Shown in pieces: positions 1 through 8,062 of a stretch of DNA of 46,983 bases (positions are counted from its first letter, which is position 1; each line of letters begins with the position of its first letter). The notes under the pieces were generated by a model. That model did not search any database. It was not told the DNA's origin and was given only the letters and a program-made list of their open reading frames with translations. The DNA comes from UMGS1124 sp045541255. Its GTDB lineage: Bacteria > Bacillota_I > Bacilli_A > RF39 > UBA660. The stretch covers positions 1 to 46,983 of the forward strand of contig JAZQIU010000017.1 of the NCBI GenBank assembly GCA_045541255.1, in the 5' to 3' direction. The translations under genes and the position numbers were made by a program.

Positions 1-1262
1 TAAAATATGTTGATGCAAGTGGAGCAAATGAGCCAATTCTAACAAGCGGAATGATACCAGTAACGTATGATACAGAAGATGGATGGGTAACAGCAGATAC
101 TACAACGGCATGGTACAACTATGGAAACCAAATATGGGCAAATACTGTAACAGTATCAACGGAAGATGCAAGGACTACTTATAAAAATGCAGCACCTGGA
201 ACACCAGTATCAATGGATGATATCAATACGATGTGGGTATGGATCCCAAGATATGAATATCAGTATACTGATTTAAGAGCTTCTTATGCTGGAGGAACAG
301 CAGCATTACCAGGAGAAATCAAAATTAATTTTATACCTCAAAGTCAAACAACACCAAGTGATGCCAGTGTTTATAAGATTCCAGAAGGATTTAAATTTGG
401 TAATGAAAATTTATCAGGATTTTGGATGGCAAAATTTGAAACATCGACTTTGGAAACTTGTGTTGCTGCTAATAGTAGTGTAGAATCGGCTTGTGATTTT
501 ACTTCGTTTACTTTACAAGTAAAACCCAATGTAACCAGTTGGAGAGGAGCAAGAGTTTCAACTTTCCATGAAGCAAGTCGTGCTATGCAAAGTTCTACAA
601 ATGCTCCTAAATATGGATTTACAACAGTAGGAAATGGAACAATGGATGTCCATATGTTAAAAAATACAGAGTGGGGAATTGTAGCGATGCTTTCTCAAAG
701 TAGGTATGGAAAATATGGTAACTCTTCTTATACCGGAGCTAATAAGGAAGTATATCAAAATAAATCAAGTGCTTATATAACAGGAAGTAGTAATGGAACT
801 CCAAGCTCGTCTACAACTACTAATCCACAACTAACATATGATACTCCTGACACAGGATATGGAGCTTCAACAACTGGAACAATCTATGGAGTATATGATA
901 TGAGCGGTGGAGCTTTTGAATATGTAATGGGGAATTTTGATAATGTATCTGGAAATTCGGCTACTTCTAACTCAGGTTTTAGTGGAACCAATGGACCAAC
1001 AACAGGAGCAAGAGAGTGGCCAGGTACTCAATACTATGATTTATATAAATCAAGTTCTTATAAAGCAGGGGATGCTACTTATGAAACGAGTGGATGGTAT
1101 AGTGATAACGCGAACTTCGTTAGCGCGGGTGACCCTTGGTATATTCGCGGGGGCGATCTGAGCATCAATGCGTTTGCGGGCGTGTTCAGCATGAGCAACT
1201 TGTACAACGGCGGCGGTAGATCCATCACCTACGTCGCCTCTCGCCTCGCCATCAAGCCATAG
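1..1262 (+). CDS. C-lectin/FGE-like exported surface protein, 5' end outside window
   Basis: The frame is open from base 3 upstream of the first visible Met (51), so this is the C-terminal part of a longer protein; no N-terminus, signal or prepilin motif can be seen. The visible ~419 residues are rich in Tyr, Trp, Ser, Thr and Gly. They contain MWVWIPRYEY, FWMAKFETS, TEWGIVAML and YDMSGGAFEY, which resemble the core of formylglycine-generating-enzyme/C-type-lectin folds. The C-terminus runs WYIRGG, AGVF, then ASRLAI, an arrangement typical of retroelement-diversified lectin-fold proteins. Base composition changes abruptly at about 1107: the last 52 codons are ~58% GC and 28 of them end in C, unlike the AT-rich body. 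It is likely surface-exposed. The fold and DGR link are inferences from motifs; ligand unknown. Confidence 0.8.
   Translation, partial: KYVDASGANEPILTSGMIPVTYDTEDGWVTADTTTAWYNYGNQIWANTVTVSTEDARTTYKNAAPGTPVSMDDINTMWVWIPRYEYQYTDLRASYAGGTAALPGEIKINFIPQSQTTPSDASVYKIPEGFKFGNENLSGFWMAKFETSTLETCVAANSSVESACDFTSFTLQVKPNVTSWRGARVSTFHEASRAMQSSTNAPKYGFTTVGNGTMDVHMLKNTEWGIVAMLSQSRYGKYGNSSYTGANKEVYQNKSSAYITGSSNGTPSSSTTTNPQLTYDTPDTGYGASTTGTIYGVYDMSGGAFEYVMGNFDNVSGNSATSNSGFSGTNGPTTGAREWPGTQYYDLYKSSSYKAGDATYETSGWYSDNANFVSAGDPWYIRGGDLSINAFAGVFSMSNLYNGGGRSITYVASRLAIKP
1107..1259 (+). other. Candidate DGR variable region at the 3' end of the surface-protein gene
   Basis: This 3'-terminal segment has 90 G/C among 156 bases (counted with the stop codon), inside a gene and genome of roughly 30% GC. 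More than half of its codons end in C (gac, agc, atc, ttc, aac, tac, ggc, tcc, acc, gtc), as expected if AAC codons in a template repeat were mutated at their adenines. The encoded residues sit at the C-terminal end of a lectin-like fold, the usual place for DGR variable residues. No template repeat or reverse transcriptase is visible in the window, so the call is an inference. Confidence 0.6.
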
Positions 1263-1293
1263 ATTCATCATGAATTTTTCCAAAGTCTAAAGT

Positions 1294-1330
1294 AAAAGTC
1301 ATAACTTTTGAAGTGTTTATGACTTTTTTT
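1294..1330 (+). terminator. Rho-independent terminator
   Basis: A perfect 11-bp stem (aaaagtcataa at 1294-1304, ttatgactttt at 1317-1327) with a 12-base loop runs into a T tract. It lies 31 bp after the stop of the surface-protein gene and could also serve the convergent gene on the minus strand. Confidence 0.85.
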
Positions 1331-1365
1331 GTTAATTTGTTTTCTGTATTATAATGTGTACTTTC

Positions 1366-1854
1366 TTAAGCTCTTAAAAATAAACTTATCACAATATCTA
1401 TCACAAATAGAGAAGATAGTGTAATTGTTACCCATTTTGGTATTTTGTGTGCTATTTTTCTTAAGACTGGTTCAATGATATAAATTAAAACTAAACTAGC
1501 AGTACCCCATGCTAATGACATTTCAAGAGATGCATATTTTCCAATATTAAATTTCATCTTTGAATAATCCCAGAAAGTAATACCAAAAATAGTTTCAATT
1601 AATGTACCTCCTAAAAATTCTATTCCTGATAAAAATACTGCACCTATTAAAAATGTACAAATTGCTTTTGTCCATTTGTTTAACTTTAATCTTTTTTCTA
1701 AAAATTTGTAAGTGATTACAATCATTATTGCACCAATTCCGTAAATAGGAGTCCAAAAACCATATAAAATTCCACTTATATGATTTGGGTATAAAATTTT
1801 TTCAAGTAAGTGTCCTAATAGCGAATAGATAAAAAATAAGTTTAAATAAAACAT
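1366..1854 (-). CDS. Multipass membrane protein, CmpB/putative ABC-transporter type IV family
   Basis: A ~162-residue hydrophobic protein with about four to five membrane segments. The phrases LEKILYP, GFWTPIYGIG, GIEFLGGTLIE, FWDYS and AWGTASL are characteristic of the PF06541 family (called CmpB or putative ABC-transporter type IV), whose biochemical role is not established. The start at 1854 is preferred over an ATG nine codons upstream because GGTGAT lies three bases before it, the spacing used by other genes here. It is convergent with the surface-protein gene and divergent from cdsA. No ATPase partner is adjacent. Confidence 0.75.
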   Translation of the reverse strand: MFYLNLFFIYSLLGHLLEKILYPNHISGILYGFWTPIYGIGAIMIVITYKFLEKRLKLNKWTKAICTFLIGAVFLSGIEFLGGTLIETIFGITFWDYSKMKFNIGKYASLEMSLAWGTASLVLIYIIEPVLRKIAHKIPKWVTITLSSLFVIDIVISLFLRA

Positions 1855-1904
1855 ATTATCACCATTTATAAAATGCAACAAATTTCAAAATTTATGTAAA
1901 GTCC

Positions 1905-1933
1905 TTGTAGTTTTATTTATTTTGTATTATAAT
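1905..1933 (+). promoter_or_regulatory. Sigma-A type promoter for cdsA-rseP
   Basis: TTGTAG, a 17-base spacer and a perfect TATAAT lie about 30 bp before the cdsA start, in the divergent intergenic region. Confidence 0.75.
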
Positions 1934-1964
1934 TTTTTTATAAAATTATGGAGGTTTAAGAATT

Positions 1965-2765
1965 ATGAAGACGAGAGTTATTAGTGCAATTGCAATGCTT
2001 TTGATTATTGTTCCTCTTTTAATGATAGGTGGAGATGTATTTGCATTTGGTGTTGCAATAGTTGCATGTTTTGCATTTAAAGAGTTAATGGGACTTGTAA
2101 AAAGTAAAAAAAATGTTCCGATTTTAACAGAAATTATTGCTTATTTATCGATTTTATATTTGATTTTGAATCATTATAGTAATGATATATTAGAATTTGT
2201 CGTGGATTACAGAATTTTAGTTGTTATTTTGTTTATTTTCTTAGTTCCGACTGTTTTTGTTTCGGATAATAAGAAATACTCTTTTATTGACGGGTTATCT
2301 TTTATTGGTTCTTCTTTGTTTATTGGATTTAGTTTTAGATTATTTATCTTAATGAGAAATTATTCGTTGGATGCTTTTTTATATTTAATTTTAATTACAA
2401 CTATGACGGATACTTTTGCACTAGTTAGTGGTAAATATGTGGGGCGTCATAAATTATGTCCTAAAATTTCACCAAAGAAGACAGTTGAGGGCCTTATTGG
2501 TGGTACAGTTATGGGAACGATACTTGCTATGTTATTTTATTTGACAGTGATTAATGCTAATGTTAACTTTGTTCATTTACTCGTTGTAACAGTTAGCCTA
2601 GCTTTAATTGGTCAGTTAGGAGATTTGGTATTTTCTCAACTAAAAAGACATTTTGAAGTGAAAGATTTTTCTAATTTAATTCCAGGACATGGTGGAATTT
2701 TAGATAGACTAGATAGTTTAATCTTTGTTGTCATGATGTATACACTTTTTGTTGCAATCATATAA
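1965..2765 (+). CDS. cdsA: Phosphatidate cytidylyltransferase
   Basis: Makes CDP-diacylglycerol from phosphatidic acid and CTP, the branch point for phosphatidylglycerol and cardiolipin synthesis, in the cytoplasmic membrane. The 266-residue length and about eight hydrophobic segments are normal for CdsA. The family signature near the C-terminus is intact: LKRHFEVKDF followed by PGHGGILDRLD, with the metal- and CTP-binding acidic residues. An AGGTTT-type binding site precedes the ATG. rseP begins 19 bp downstream, so the two are probably co-transcribed, the usual cdsA-rseP order of Bacillota. Confidence 0.95.
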   Translation: MKTRVISAIAMLLIIVPLLMIGGDVFAFGVAIVACFAFKELMGLVKSKKNVPILTEIIAYLSILYLILNHYSNDILEFVVDYRILVVILFIFLVPTVFVSDNKKYSFIDGLSFIGSSLFIGFSFRLFILMRNYSLDAFLYLILITTMTDTFALVSGKYVGRHKLCPKISPKKTVEGLIGGTVMGTILAMLFYLTVINANVNFVHLLVVTVSLALIGQLGDLVFSQLKRHFEVKDFSNLIPGHGGILDRLDSLIFVVMMYTLFVAII

Positions 2766-2784
2766 AAGGAGGAATTGATAATTT

Positions 2785-3834
2785 ATGGTTACGCTAATTT
2801 ACTTTATTTTAATTTTAGGGGTTATTGTGCTTGTACATGAAGCTGGGCATTTCTTTTTTGCGAAACTTTTTGGGATTTATGTTCATGAGTTTTCTATTGG
2901 TATGGGTCCTAAGATATTTTCTCGTAAAAGAAAAAATAAAAATGATGAGACGCAGTACTGTATCAGGGCAATTCCAGTAGGTGGATTTGTTTCTTTATCA
3001 GGGGAGGAAGTTGGTGTTGATGATGGAGTTGCTGAAGATAAAAAACTTTATGCTAAAAAGCCTTGGCAAAGATTTTTGGTAATGTTTTTTGGAGCAGGAA
3101 ATAACTTTATATTTGCAGCCCTTTTATTATTCTTAATTGCAGCGATTTGGGGTGCACCAGATCAAACACCAAGACTTATTGGTGTTAGTCAAGATTTACC
3201 TGCATATGAAGCTGGAATTCGGGTTGGGGATATTGTAACTAGTGTTAATGGTAAAAAGATTAAGACGTTGGATGATTTAACAATTTATATGCAACTTGCT
3301 GATAAATCAAAAGAAATTGAAATCGGTATTTTAAGAGATGGAAAAACAACTATTTATGAAGTTATGCCAGAATTACAAGAAGTTGAAGAAACTGAAACTT
3401 ACGTTGTTGGTATTACAATGGGAACAACGGAAGTAGAAAGAGGACTTGGTGCATCCCTTCGTTATATGTGGATTAAAATGGGATCATTATTTCGTCAAAT
3501 GTTTGTTACCATTCAAGGATTATTTACTGGCGGAATAGGTGTTAATCAATTAAGTGGACCGGTTGGAATATACTCAATTGTTGGACAGCAGAGAAGTGCC
3601 GGATTTGAAAATGTTTTATATTTAGTAGCACTTTTAAGTGTTAATGTTGGAGTTATCAACTTACTTCCACTACCGGCATTTGATGGTGGTAGAATTCTTT
3701 TCTTACTAATTGAAAAGATAAAAGGTAGTCCAGTTAGTGCTAAAGTTGAAAATATGATACACTCAATTGGATTCATTTTACTGATGATTTTGATGTTATA
3801 TATCACATTTAATGATATTTTTCGATTATTTTAA
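2785..3834 (+). CDS. rseP: Site-2 intramembrane zinc metalloprotease
   Basis: A 349-residue M50-family protease that cuts transmembrane segments of anti-sigma factors and leftover signal peptides. HEAGH at residues 18-22 in the first membrane helix is the zinc site; NLLPLPAFDGGR near the C-terminus supplies the third ligand, the Asp of DGG. A single PDZ domain lies between (about residues 125-205), as in Bacillus RasP. A GGAGG-like binding site precedes the ATG. It follows cdsA in an apparent operon and ends at a hairpin terminator. Its substrates cannot be told from the sequence. Confidence 0.95.
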   Translation: MVTLIYFILILGVIVLVHEAGHFFFAKLFGIYVHEFSIGMGPKIFSRKRKNKNDETQYCIRAIPVGGFVSLSGEEVGVDDGVAEDKKLYAKKPWQRFLVMFFGAGNNFIFAALLLFLIAAIWGAPDQTPRLIGVSQDLPAYEAGIRVGDIVTSVNGKKIKTLDDLTIYMQLADKSKEIEIGILRDGKTTIYEVMPELQEVEETETYVVGITMGTTEVERGLGASLRYMWIKMGSLFRQMFVTIQGLFTGGIGVNQLSGPVGIYSIVGQQRSAGFENVLYLVALLSVNVGVINLLPLPAFDGGRILFLLIEKIKGSPVSAKVENMIHSIGFILLMILMLYITFNDIFRLF

Positions 3835-3861
3835 GGAAAATTACTTGGATTTTCCTTTTTT
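3835..3861 (+). terminator. Rho-independent terminator after rseP
   Basis: The stem ggaaaat/attttcc with a 7-base loop and a T tract starts directly after the rseP stop codon. Its 3' arm overlaps the -35 box of the next promoter, so termination and reinitiation are packed together. Confidence 0.75.
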
Positions 3862-3873
3862 CTTTGATATAAT
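3845..3873 (+). promoter_or_regulatory. Promoter for the membrane-anchored surface protein
   Basis: TTGGAT, a 17-base spacer and TATAAT lie 28 bp before the start at 3902. The -35 box sits inside the rseP terminator hairpin. Confidence 0.7.
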
Positions 3874-3901
3874 TTGTCTATAAGAAATGGAGTGGTCATA
3901 T

Positions 3902-5002
3902 ATGAATTTTCGAAAGTTATTAGAAAATAAAATGTTTATGATGCTAATGGGCGGAATTGTCGTTCTGGTTATTGTAATTATTGTTGTTAGTGTTATGTCT
4001 TCTTTTAAGACAGGAAGAGTAAAGACGTTTTCGGAATTAGAGGCGAGACTTATTTCTGCTGCTGAAGAGTATTATAAGGATGAAGCAAGTCGTTTACCAA
4101 ATACTGTTGGTTCTACTACTACAATATCTGCATCTAGCTTGTCAACGGATGGGTATATTAAAAGTTTAGAGGATATTTCACCTAAAGGATCAATTTGCAG
4201 TGGTGAAGTTGTTGTTAAAAATGTAAATGGAAATCATTTGTATCAAGCTTACCTTGATTGTGGAACTAGTTATTCTACTGTGCAAGTTAGTGATTACATA
4301 TTAGAAAATCAAAGTGTTGTAGCAAGTGGTGCAGGACTTTACCAAAATGGAGACAGTTACTATTATAGAGGAGAAAATCCTAATAACTATATTACTTTTG
4401 CTGGTATGAGTTACCGTATTGTAAAAATTAATGCGGATGGTACAATGGATATTATTGCAAACGAGAAAAGAACAAGAGCAGAGTGGGATGATCGTTATAA
4501 TAATGAACGTGAAAGCAATGTTGGTGTGAATACTTATTCGCTATCTCGTGCAAAAGAATCATTACTTGCCTACATTAATTCAGAAAGTTTATCTGATGCT
4601 GATCGTTTAATGTTGGAACCTTTCTCGCTTTGTGTTGGAAAAGTATCAGAAAATAGTACGTATTCTTTAGAACAAGAATGTTCTTCAAAACTTGATAACG
4701 AATTAGTTGGTCTTTTACCTTTGAGTAATTATTTATATGCTAGTTTGGATTCTTCATGCGTATCAGTAATGGCTGGTAGTTGCGAAAACTATAACTATCT
4801 AGCAAATTATACATCTAATTGGTGGACACTAACCGCAGATGCTGATTCTACATATAAAGTGTTTGATGTTTATTCAGGTGGAGGAGTAGGCTTGGTTCGC
4901 GCATCTAATTCATATGGACTAAGAGAGGTAATTAGACTTACTGATCAAGCAGTTTATGTATCAGGTGATGGAACAGAAACTAACCCATATACGATAAAAT
5001 AA
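3902..5002 (+). CDS. Membrane-anchored extracellular protein, pilin-like N-terminus, unknown function
   Basis: About 366 residues. One long N-terminal hydrophobic helix (about residues 9-33) is followed by a coiled stretch (TFSELEARLISAAEEYY), the shape of a pseudopilin, but the classic prepilin cleavage motif is absent. The extracellular part has an YYRGENPNNYITF block and YRIVKIN, paired cysteines, NWWTLTA, and a C-terminal GDGTETNPY tail. Such modules occur in surface proteins of gut Bacillota. I chose 3902 over the ATG at 3887 because GGAGTGG is then correctly spaced. It has its own promoter and follows rseP. Function unknown; surface adhesin or minor pilin-like protein is a guess. Confidence 0.7.
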   Translation: MNFRKLLENKMFMMLMGGIVVLVIVIIVVSVMSSFKTGRVKTFSELEARLISAAEEYYKDEASRLPNTVGSTTTISASSLSTDGYIKSLEDISPKGSICSGEVVVKNVNGNHLYQAYLDCGTSYSTVQVSDYILENQSVVASGAGLYQNGDSYYYRGENPNNYITFAGMSYRIVKINADGTMDIIANEKRTRAEWDDRYNNERESNVGVNTYSLSRAKESLLAYINSESLSDADRLMLEPFSLCVGKVSENSTYSLEQECSSKLDNELVGLLPLSNYLYASLDSSCVSVMAGSCENYNYLANYTSNWWTLTADADSTYKVFDVYSGGGVGLVRASNSYGLREVIRLTDQAVYVSGDGTETNPYTIK

Positions 5003-5022
5003 CAAATTTTTCAAAAAAAGAC

Positions 5023-5051
5023 TTGCCAAAATACAATTTTATTGATAAGAT
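5023..5051 (+). promoter_or_regulatory. Promoter for tRNA-His
   Basis: TTGCCA, a 17-base spacer and TAAGAT end 20 bases before the tRNA 5' end, a normal stable-RNA promoter position. Confidence 0.7.
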
Positions 5052-5070
5052 ATCATTGTATTTTGCAAAT

Positions 5071-5147
5071 GGCGGAATTGGTGAAGTGGTTAACACGCCG
5101 GATTGTGGCTCCGGTATGCGTGGGTTCGATCCCCACATCTCGCCCCA
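5071..5147 (+). tRNA. tRNA-His(GTG)
   Basis: A cloverleaf can be drawn by hand. The anticodon stem ccgga/tccgg encloses a loop with GTG at 5105-5107, and the T-arm is gtggg/cccac with TTCGATC. The extra 5' G at 5071 pairs with C73 (5144), the hallmark of histidine tRNA, and CCA is encoded at 5145-5147. The acceptor stem has one wobble and one A-C mismatch, which is slightly irregular. It is the last conserved feature before the recombinase-led accessory region. Confidence 0.93.
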
Positions 5148-5186
5148 TATTGAAATTTATGCACACCTTTGTGTGTTAAATAAGTA

Positions 5187-5220
5187 AAAGTTCGTAATAC
5201 TTGGTATTATGGACTTTTTT
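5187..5220 (+). terminator. Terminator after tRNA-His
   Basis: A 14-bp stem with two wobble pairs (5187-5200 with 5204-5217), a three-base loop and a run of T. A smaller hairpin (cacac/gtgtg) lies at 5162-5175. Confidence 0.8.
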
Positions 5221-5244
5221 CTTTGCAAAGGTGGTGAATAATAA

Positions 5245-5535
5245 ATGAATGTGTCCATAGAAACTTTAGAATTTCCTTTGTGTATAAAAAATAAAATATT
5301 AAGGATTAAAGATATTACTAAACTAAACATAGAATATATATCAGGTAAAAACATAATATTTAAAAACACTAATTTAGGGTTATTTGAGCCACATAAAGTT
5401 ATTATTAGTAATAATTATAATGGAGTAGTAATATTTTGTTATAATGAGGATACAACGCTTTATAAAGATGATTTAAGTACTATTACAATGAATGAGTTAA
5501 CAGACATAATTAATGTGTTATTAGAAAAAAATTAA
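5245..5535 (+). CDS. Small hypothetical protein
   Basis: A 96-residue protein with GGTGGTG seven bases before the ATG, so it is probably translated. It is rich in Ile, Asn and Lys, has no membrane segment and no motif I recognise. It sits between tRNA-His and the recombinase leader and may be the last chromosomal gene or the first of the accessory region. Function unknown. Confidence 0.6.
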   Translation: MNVSIETLEFPLCIKNKILRIKDITKLNIEYISGKNIIFKNTNLGLFEPHKVIISNNYNGVVIFCYNEDTTLYKDDLSTITMNELTDIINVLLEKN

Positions 5536-5615
5536 AAAAATTTTAAAATTTATTTTTCCCTTTATTTATAAGGGTTTAACGACTGTTTTGAGGTATAATT
5601 TTCAAAAACGTGCCA

Positions 5616-5644
5616 TTGCGTGTCCTAAAAAAATGTGGTATTAT
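5616..5644 (+). promoter_or_regulatory. Promoter of the serine recombinase gene
   Basis: TTGCGT, a 17-base spacer and TATTAT. The predicted start at about 5651 would place a 10-bp hairpin (5648-5657 with 5669-5678) at the very 5' end of the transcript. Confidence 0.6.
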
Positions 5645-5697
5645 GGTAATATACGACAATTGTAGATAGTCGTATATTTATGTGGTTTGGTAGTTCT

Positions 5698-5727
5698 AAC
5701 ACAAGGGAAATTCTCTTGTGTTTTTTT
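5698..5727 (+). terminator. Terminator inside the recombinase leader
   Basis: The stem aacacaag/cttgtgtt with a 9-base loop and seven T residues lies after the promoter and before the ribosome binding site of the recombinase. It could act as an attenuator, or end a short leader RNA beginning near 5651. Confidence 0.75.
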
Positions 5728-5761
5728 GTCGTTAAAAATTATAGAAAAGGAGAGAAAAAAT

Positions 5762-7498
5762 ATGGATGACAAAAAATTTGTAGTAGGACTTTACCCAAGA
5801 GTTTCAACGGAGGATCAATCTAGATTTGGTCACAGTTTAGATGAACAAAAAGATAGAATGTATAAATTATGTGACTATAAGGGATATGAAGTGTATAAGG
5901 TGTATGAAGATGCAGGAATAAGCGCTAAGGATATGAATAGACCTGCATTTCAAGAAATGATTCAAGATATTAAAGACGGAAAAATAAACAAGATAGTTGT
6001 TCATAAGTTAGATAGACTTACTCGTTCTATCAAAGATTTAGAAGAAATATGTACATTTTTAGAACAAAATAATTGTAGTTTAGAAAGTATTAGTGAAGAT
6101 ATTAATACATCAACTGCAAATGGTAAATTCTTTATTAGAATGCTTACTATTCTAGCTCAATTAGAAATAGAAAGAACAAGTGAAAGGACTAAATTTGGAA
6201 TGATTGGTGCAGTTAAAAAAGGACATTTTGTAGGCCGTGCTCCTATTGGATATGATAAAGTTGATAAGAAGTTAGTTATAAATGATATTGAAAGTGAAAT
6301 TATTAGAAGAATATTTGACTTATATATTAAAGGTATGGCAGCTAATGCTATTACTAAATTATTAAATGAAGAAAAAGCATTAAATAGAAAATGGATACCT
6401 ACTTTAGTAGATAGAATCTTATCAAATGAAATTTATATAGGAAATTATGTTCATAGAAAAACTATTAAAGGAGAAGAACCACAAAAATTTATAGGTGTAG
6501 CACCAGCAATTATAGAAGAAGGAATATTTAATATAGCTCAATTACAAAAACAAAAGAACTTAAAGAATTATAAAAGAAAGCAAACTTATATTTTTATGCA
6601 ATGTATAAAATGTCCTAAATGTGAAACCATTATGGGTGGTTGTTCTAGTAAAAGTCATACTGGGGAAAAACATTGCTATTATCAATGTGCTAATTGTAAA
6701 ACAAGAGTAAGTGAAAAGAAAATAGAAAAACAAATGATTAACTTTTTAGATGATATGTTAGATTTCTTTTTGTTAGTAGATAATACTTACAAACCTTATT
6801 TATATCAAGAAACTGAAAACGAATTAAAGAAATGTAATAAAATAATTAATGAACTAAATCAAAAAGAAAAAAGAATTAAAAAAGCATTTGTAGATGGTAT
6901 AGTTGAAGAAGTAGAATTAAAAGATGAATTAGATTTTATTAAAAATCAAAGAAAGATAACAGAAGAAAAAATAAAAGATTTAACTATAAAAGAAACAACT
7001 GAAGATCACAAAAGTGATATGAGATTTATTTATAACTTAAGACAGTTAGAACAAATAAAAAAGAAATCTTATTATGTTAGAAAGAATCGTTTATGGGATA
7101 TATTACCTAAAGAACAAAAGCAAGAAATAGTATTTAAATATATTGATAATGTAAGTATTGAAATAGACAAAAAGAAAAATGTTTCAATTAAAAAAATTAA
7201 TATAAATAAAAAAGAAATTGAAAATATAGGATATATGTTTAGAGAAAATTGTTTTGATATTTTAATTAATTCTAATGATAAAAATATAATATTATCTAAT
7301 TATCAATCAAATGAAGATATGGAAAAATATATAAAATCATTGAGTGAGTTCTATAAAATAAATCAAAGTAATTTAAATATTAAGTCACTTAATTTAGAAG
7401 ATTTAAATAAAGAAAATAATTTATTGCAGATAATTCCTAATAAAAAAGATAATAGATTTGATAAAGAAACTCTAACATTATTATCAATTAATGCTTAA
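5762..7498 (+). CDS. Large serine recombinase (site-specific integrase)
   Basis: About 578 residues. The N-terminal resolvase domain has YPRVSTEDQ with catalytic Ser15 and DRLTRS further on. A recombinase domain follows (about 150-270), then a CPKC...C..CANC zinc ribbon (about 285-320) and a Lys/Glu-rich coiled coil, the order found in integrases of phages, Tn4451-type transposons and ICEs. The start at 5762 follows AAAGGAG; an upstream TTG would run through the leader terminator. It presumably integrated the accessory block to its right. Attachment sites were not identified by eye. No coupling protein, relaxase or capsid gene is near, so the element looks non-conjugative or decayed. Confidence 0.95.
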   Translation: MDDKKFVVGLYPRVSTEDQSRFGHSLDEQKDRMYKLCDYKGYEVYKVYEDAGISAKDMNRPAFQEMIQDIKDGKINKIVVHKLDRLTRSIKDLEEICTFLEQNNCSLESISEDINTSTANGKFFIRMLTILAQLEIERTSERTKFGMIGAVKKGHFVGRAPIGYDKVDKKLVINDIESEIIRRIFDLYIKGMAANAITKLLNEEKALNRKWIPTLVDRILSNEIYIGNYVHRKTIKGEEPQKFIGVAPAIIEEGIFNIAQLQKQKNLKNYKRKQTYIFMQCIKCPKCETIMGGCSSKSHTGEKHCYYQCANCKTRVSEKKIEKQMINFLDDMLDFFLLVDNTYKPYLYQETENELKKCNKIINELNQKEKRIKKAFVDGIVEEVELKDELDFIKNQRKITEEKIKDLTIKETTEDHKSDMRFIYNLRQLEQIKKKSYYVRKNRLWDILPKEQKQEIVFKYIDNVSIEIDKKKNVSIKKININKKEIENIGYMFRENCFDILINSNDKNIILSNYQSNEDMEKYIKSLSEFYKINQSNLNIKSLNLEDLNKENNLLQIIPNKKDNRFDKETLTLLSINA

Positions 7499-7549
7499 AA
7501 TATGGTAAAATTATATTAGATATATTCTTTAAAGAAGGAGGTCAAATAA

Positions 7550-8062
7550 ATGACAAAATCAATTTTATCAAAGAAAACAGAAATTAGAGATACAAGTTTA
7601 AATGGTAAAGGAACTTTTGCAATTGAAGATATTAAAAAGGGCGAAATGATATATATTCGTGGTGGAGAATTAATGAGAATGGAAGAAGCTTATAATTATA
7701 AACCAGGTGAATGCCCAGATGGAATCTGGCCTATAACTGATGAATATTGGTTGGGTGCTAGAAACGAAGAAGATTTTAAAGATCAAAAGGTTTATGTTAA
7801 TCATTCTTGTAATCCAAATTGTGGAATGCGTGGGGAAATAACTTGTGTAGCAATGAGAGATATTAAAGCAGGAGAAGAAATTACACAAGATTATGGATTA
7901 TTAGATAATAGTGATTATAAATTAGAATGTACTTGTGGTGCTCCTAATTGTAGAAAAATAATTACAGGTCAAGATTGGAATTTAAAAGAATTACAAGACC
8001 AATATTATGACTATTTTGCTCAATATTTAAAAGAAAAAATAGATAAAGAAAGGAGCAATTAA
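7550..8062 (+). CDS. SET-domain protein, copy 1
   Basis: A 170-residue stand-alone SET domain, the fold of S-adenosylmethionine-dependent lysine methyltransferases. NHSCNPNCG (about residues 84-92) is the cofactor-binding NHSC motif, GEEITQDYG carries the catalytic-region Tyr, and CTCGAPNCR is a post-SET zinc cluster. An AAGGAGG site precedes the ATG. It is followed without a gap by a paralogue, so the pair arose by tandem duplication and is translated together. Bacterial SET proteins are uncommon; the substrate, possibly a ribosomal or nucleoid protein, cannot be inferred. Confidence 0.9.
   Translation: MTKSILSKKTEIRDTSLNGKGTFAIEDIKKGEMIYIRGGELMRMEEAYNYKPGECPDGIWPITDEYWLGARNEEDFKDQKVYVNHSCNPNCGMRGEITCVAMRDIKAGEEITQDYGLLDNSDYKLECTCGAPNCRKIITGQDWNLKELQDQYYDYFAQYLKEKIDKERSN

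Noticed and set aside
1050..1283. Open frame on the minus strand across the GC-rich segment
   Set aside because: It is a by-product of the GC-rich composition; no binding site, and it is antisense to the well-supported lectin-like gene.
3546..3806. Minus-strand frame inside rseP
   Set aside because: Shadow of rseP with no binding site and no family motif.
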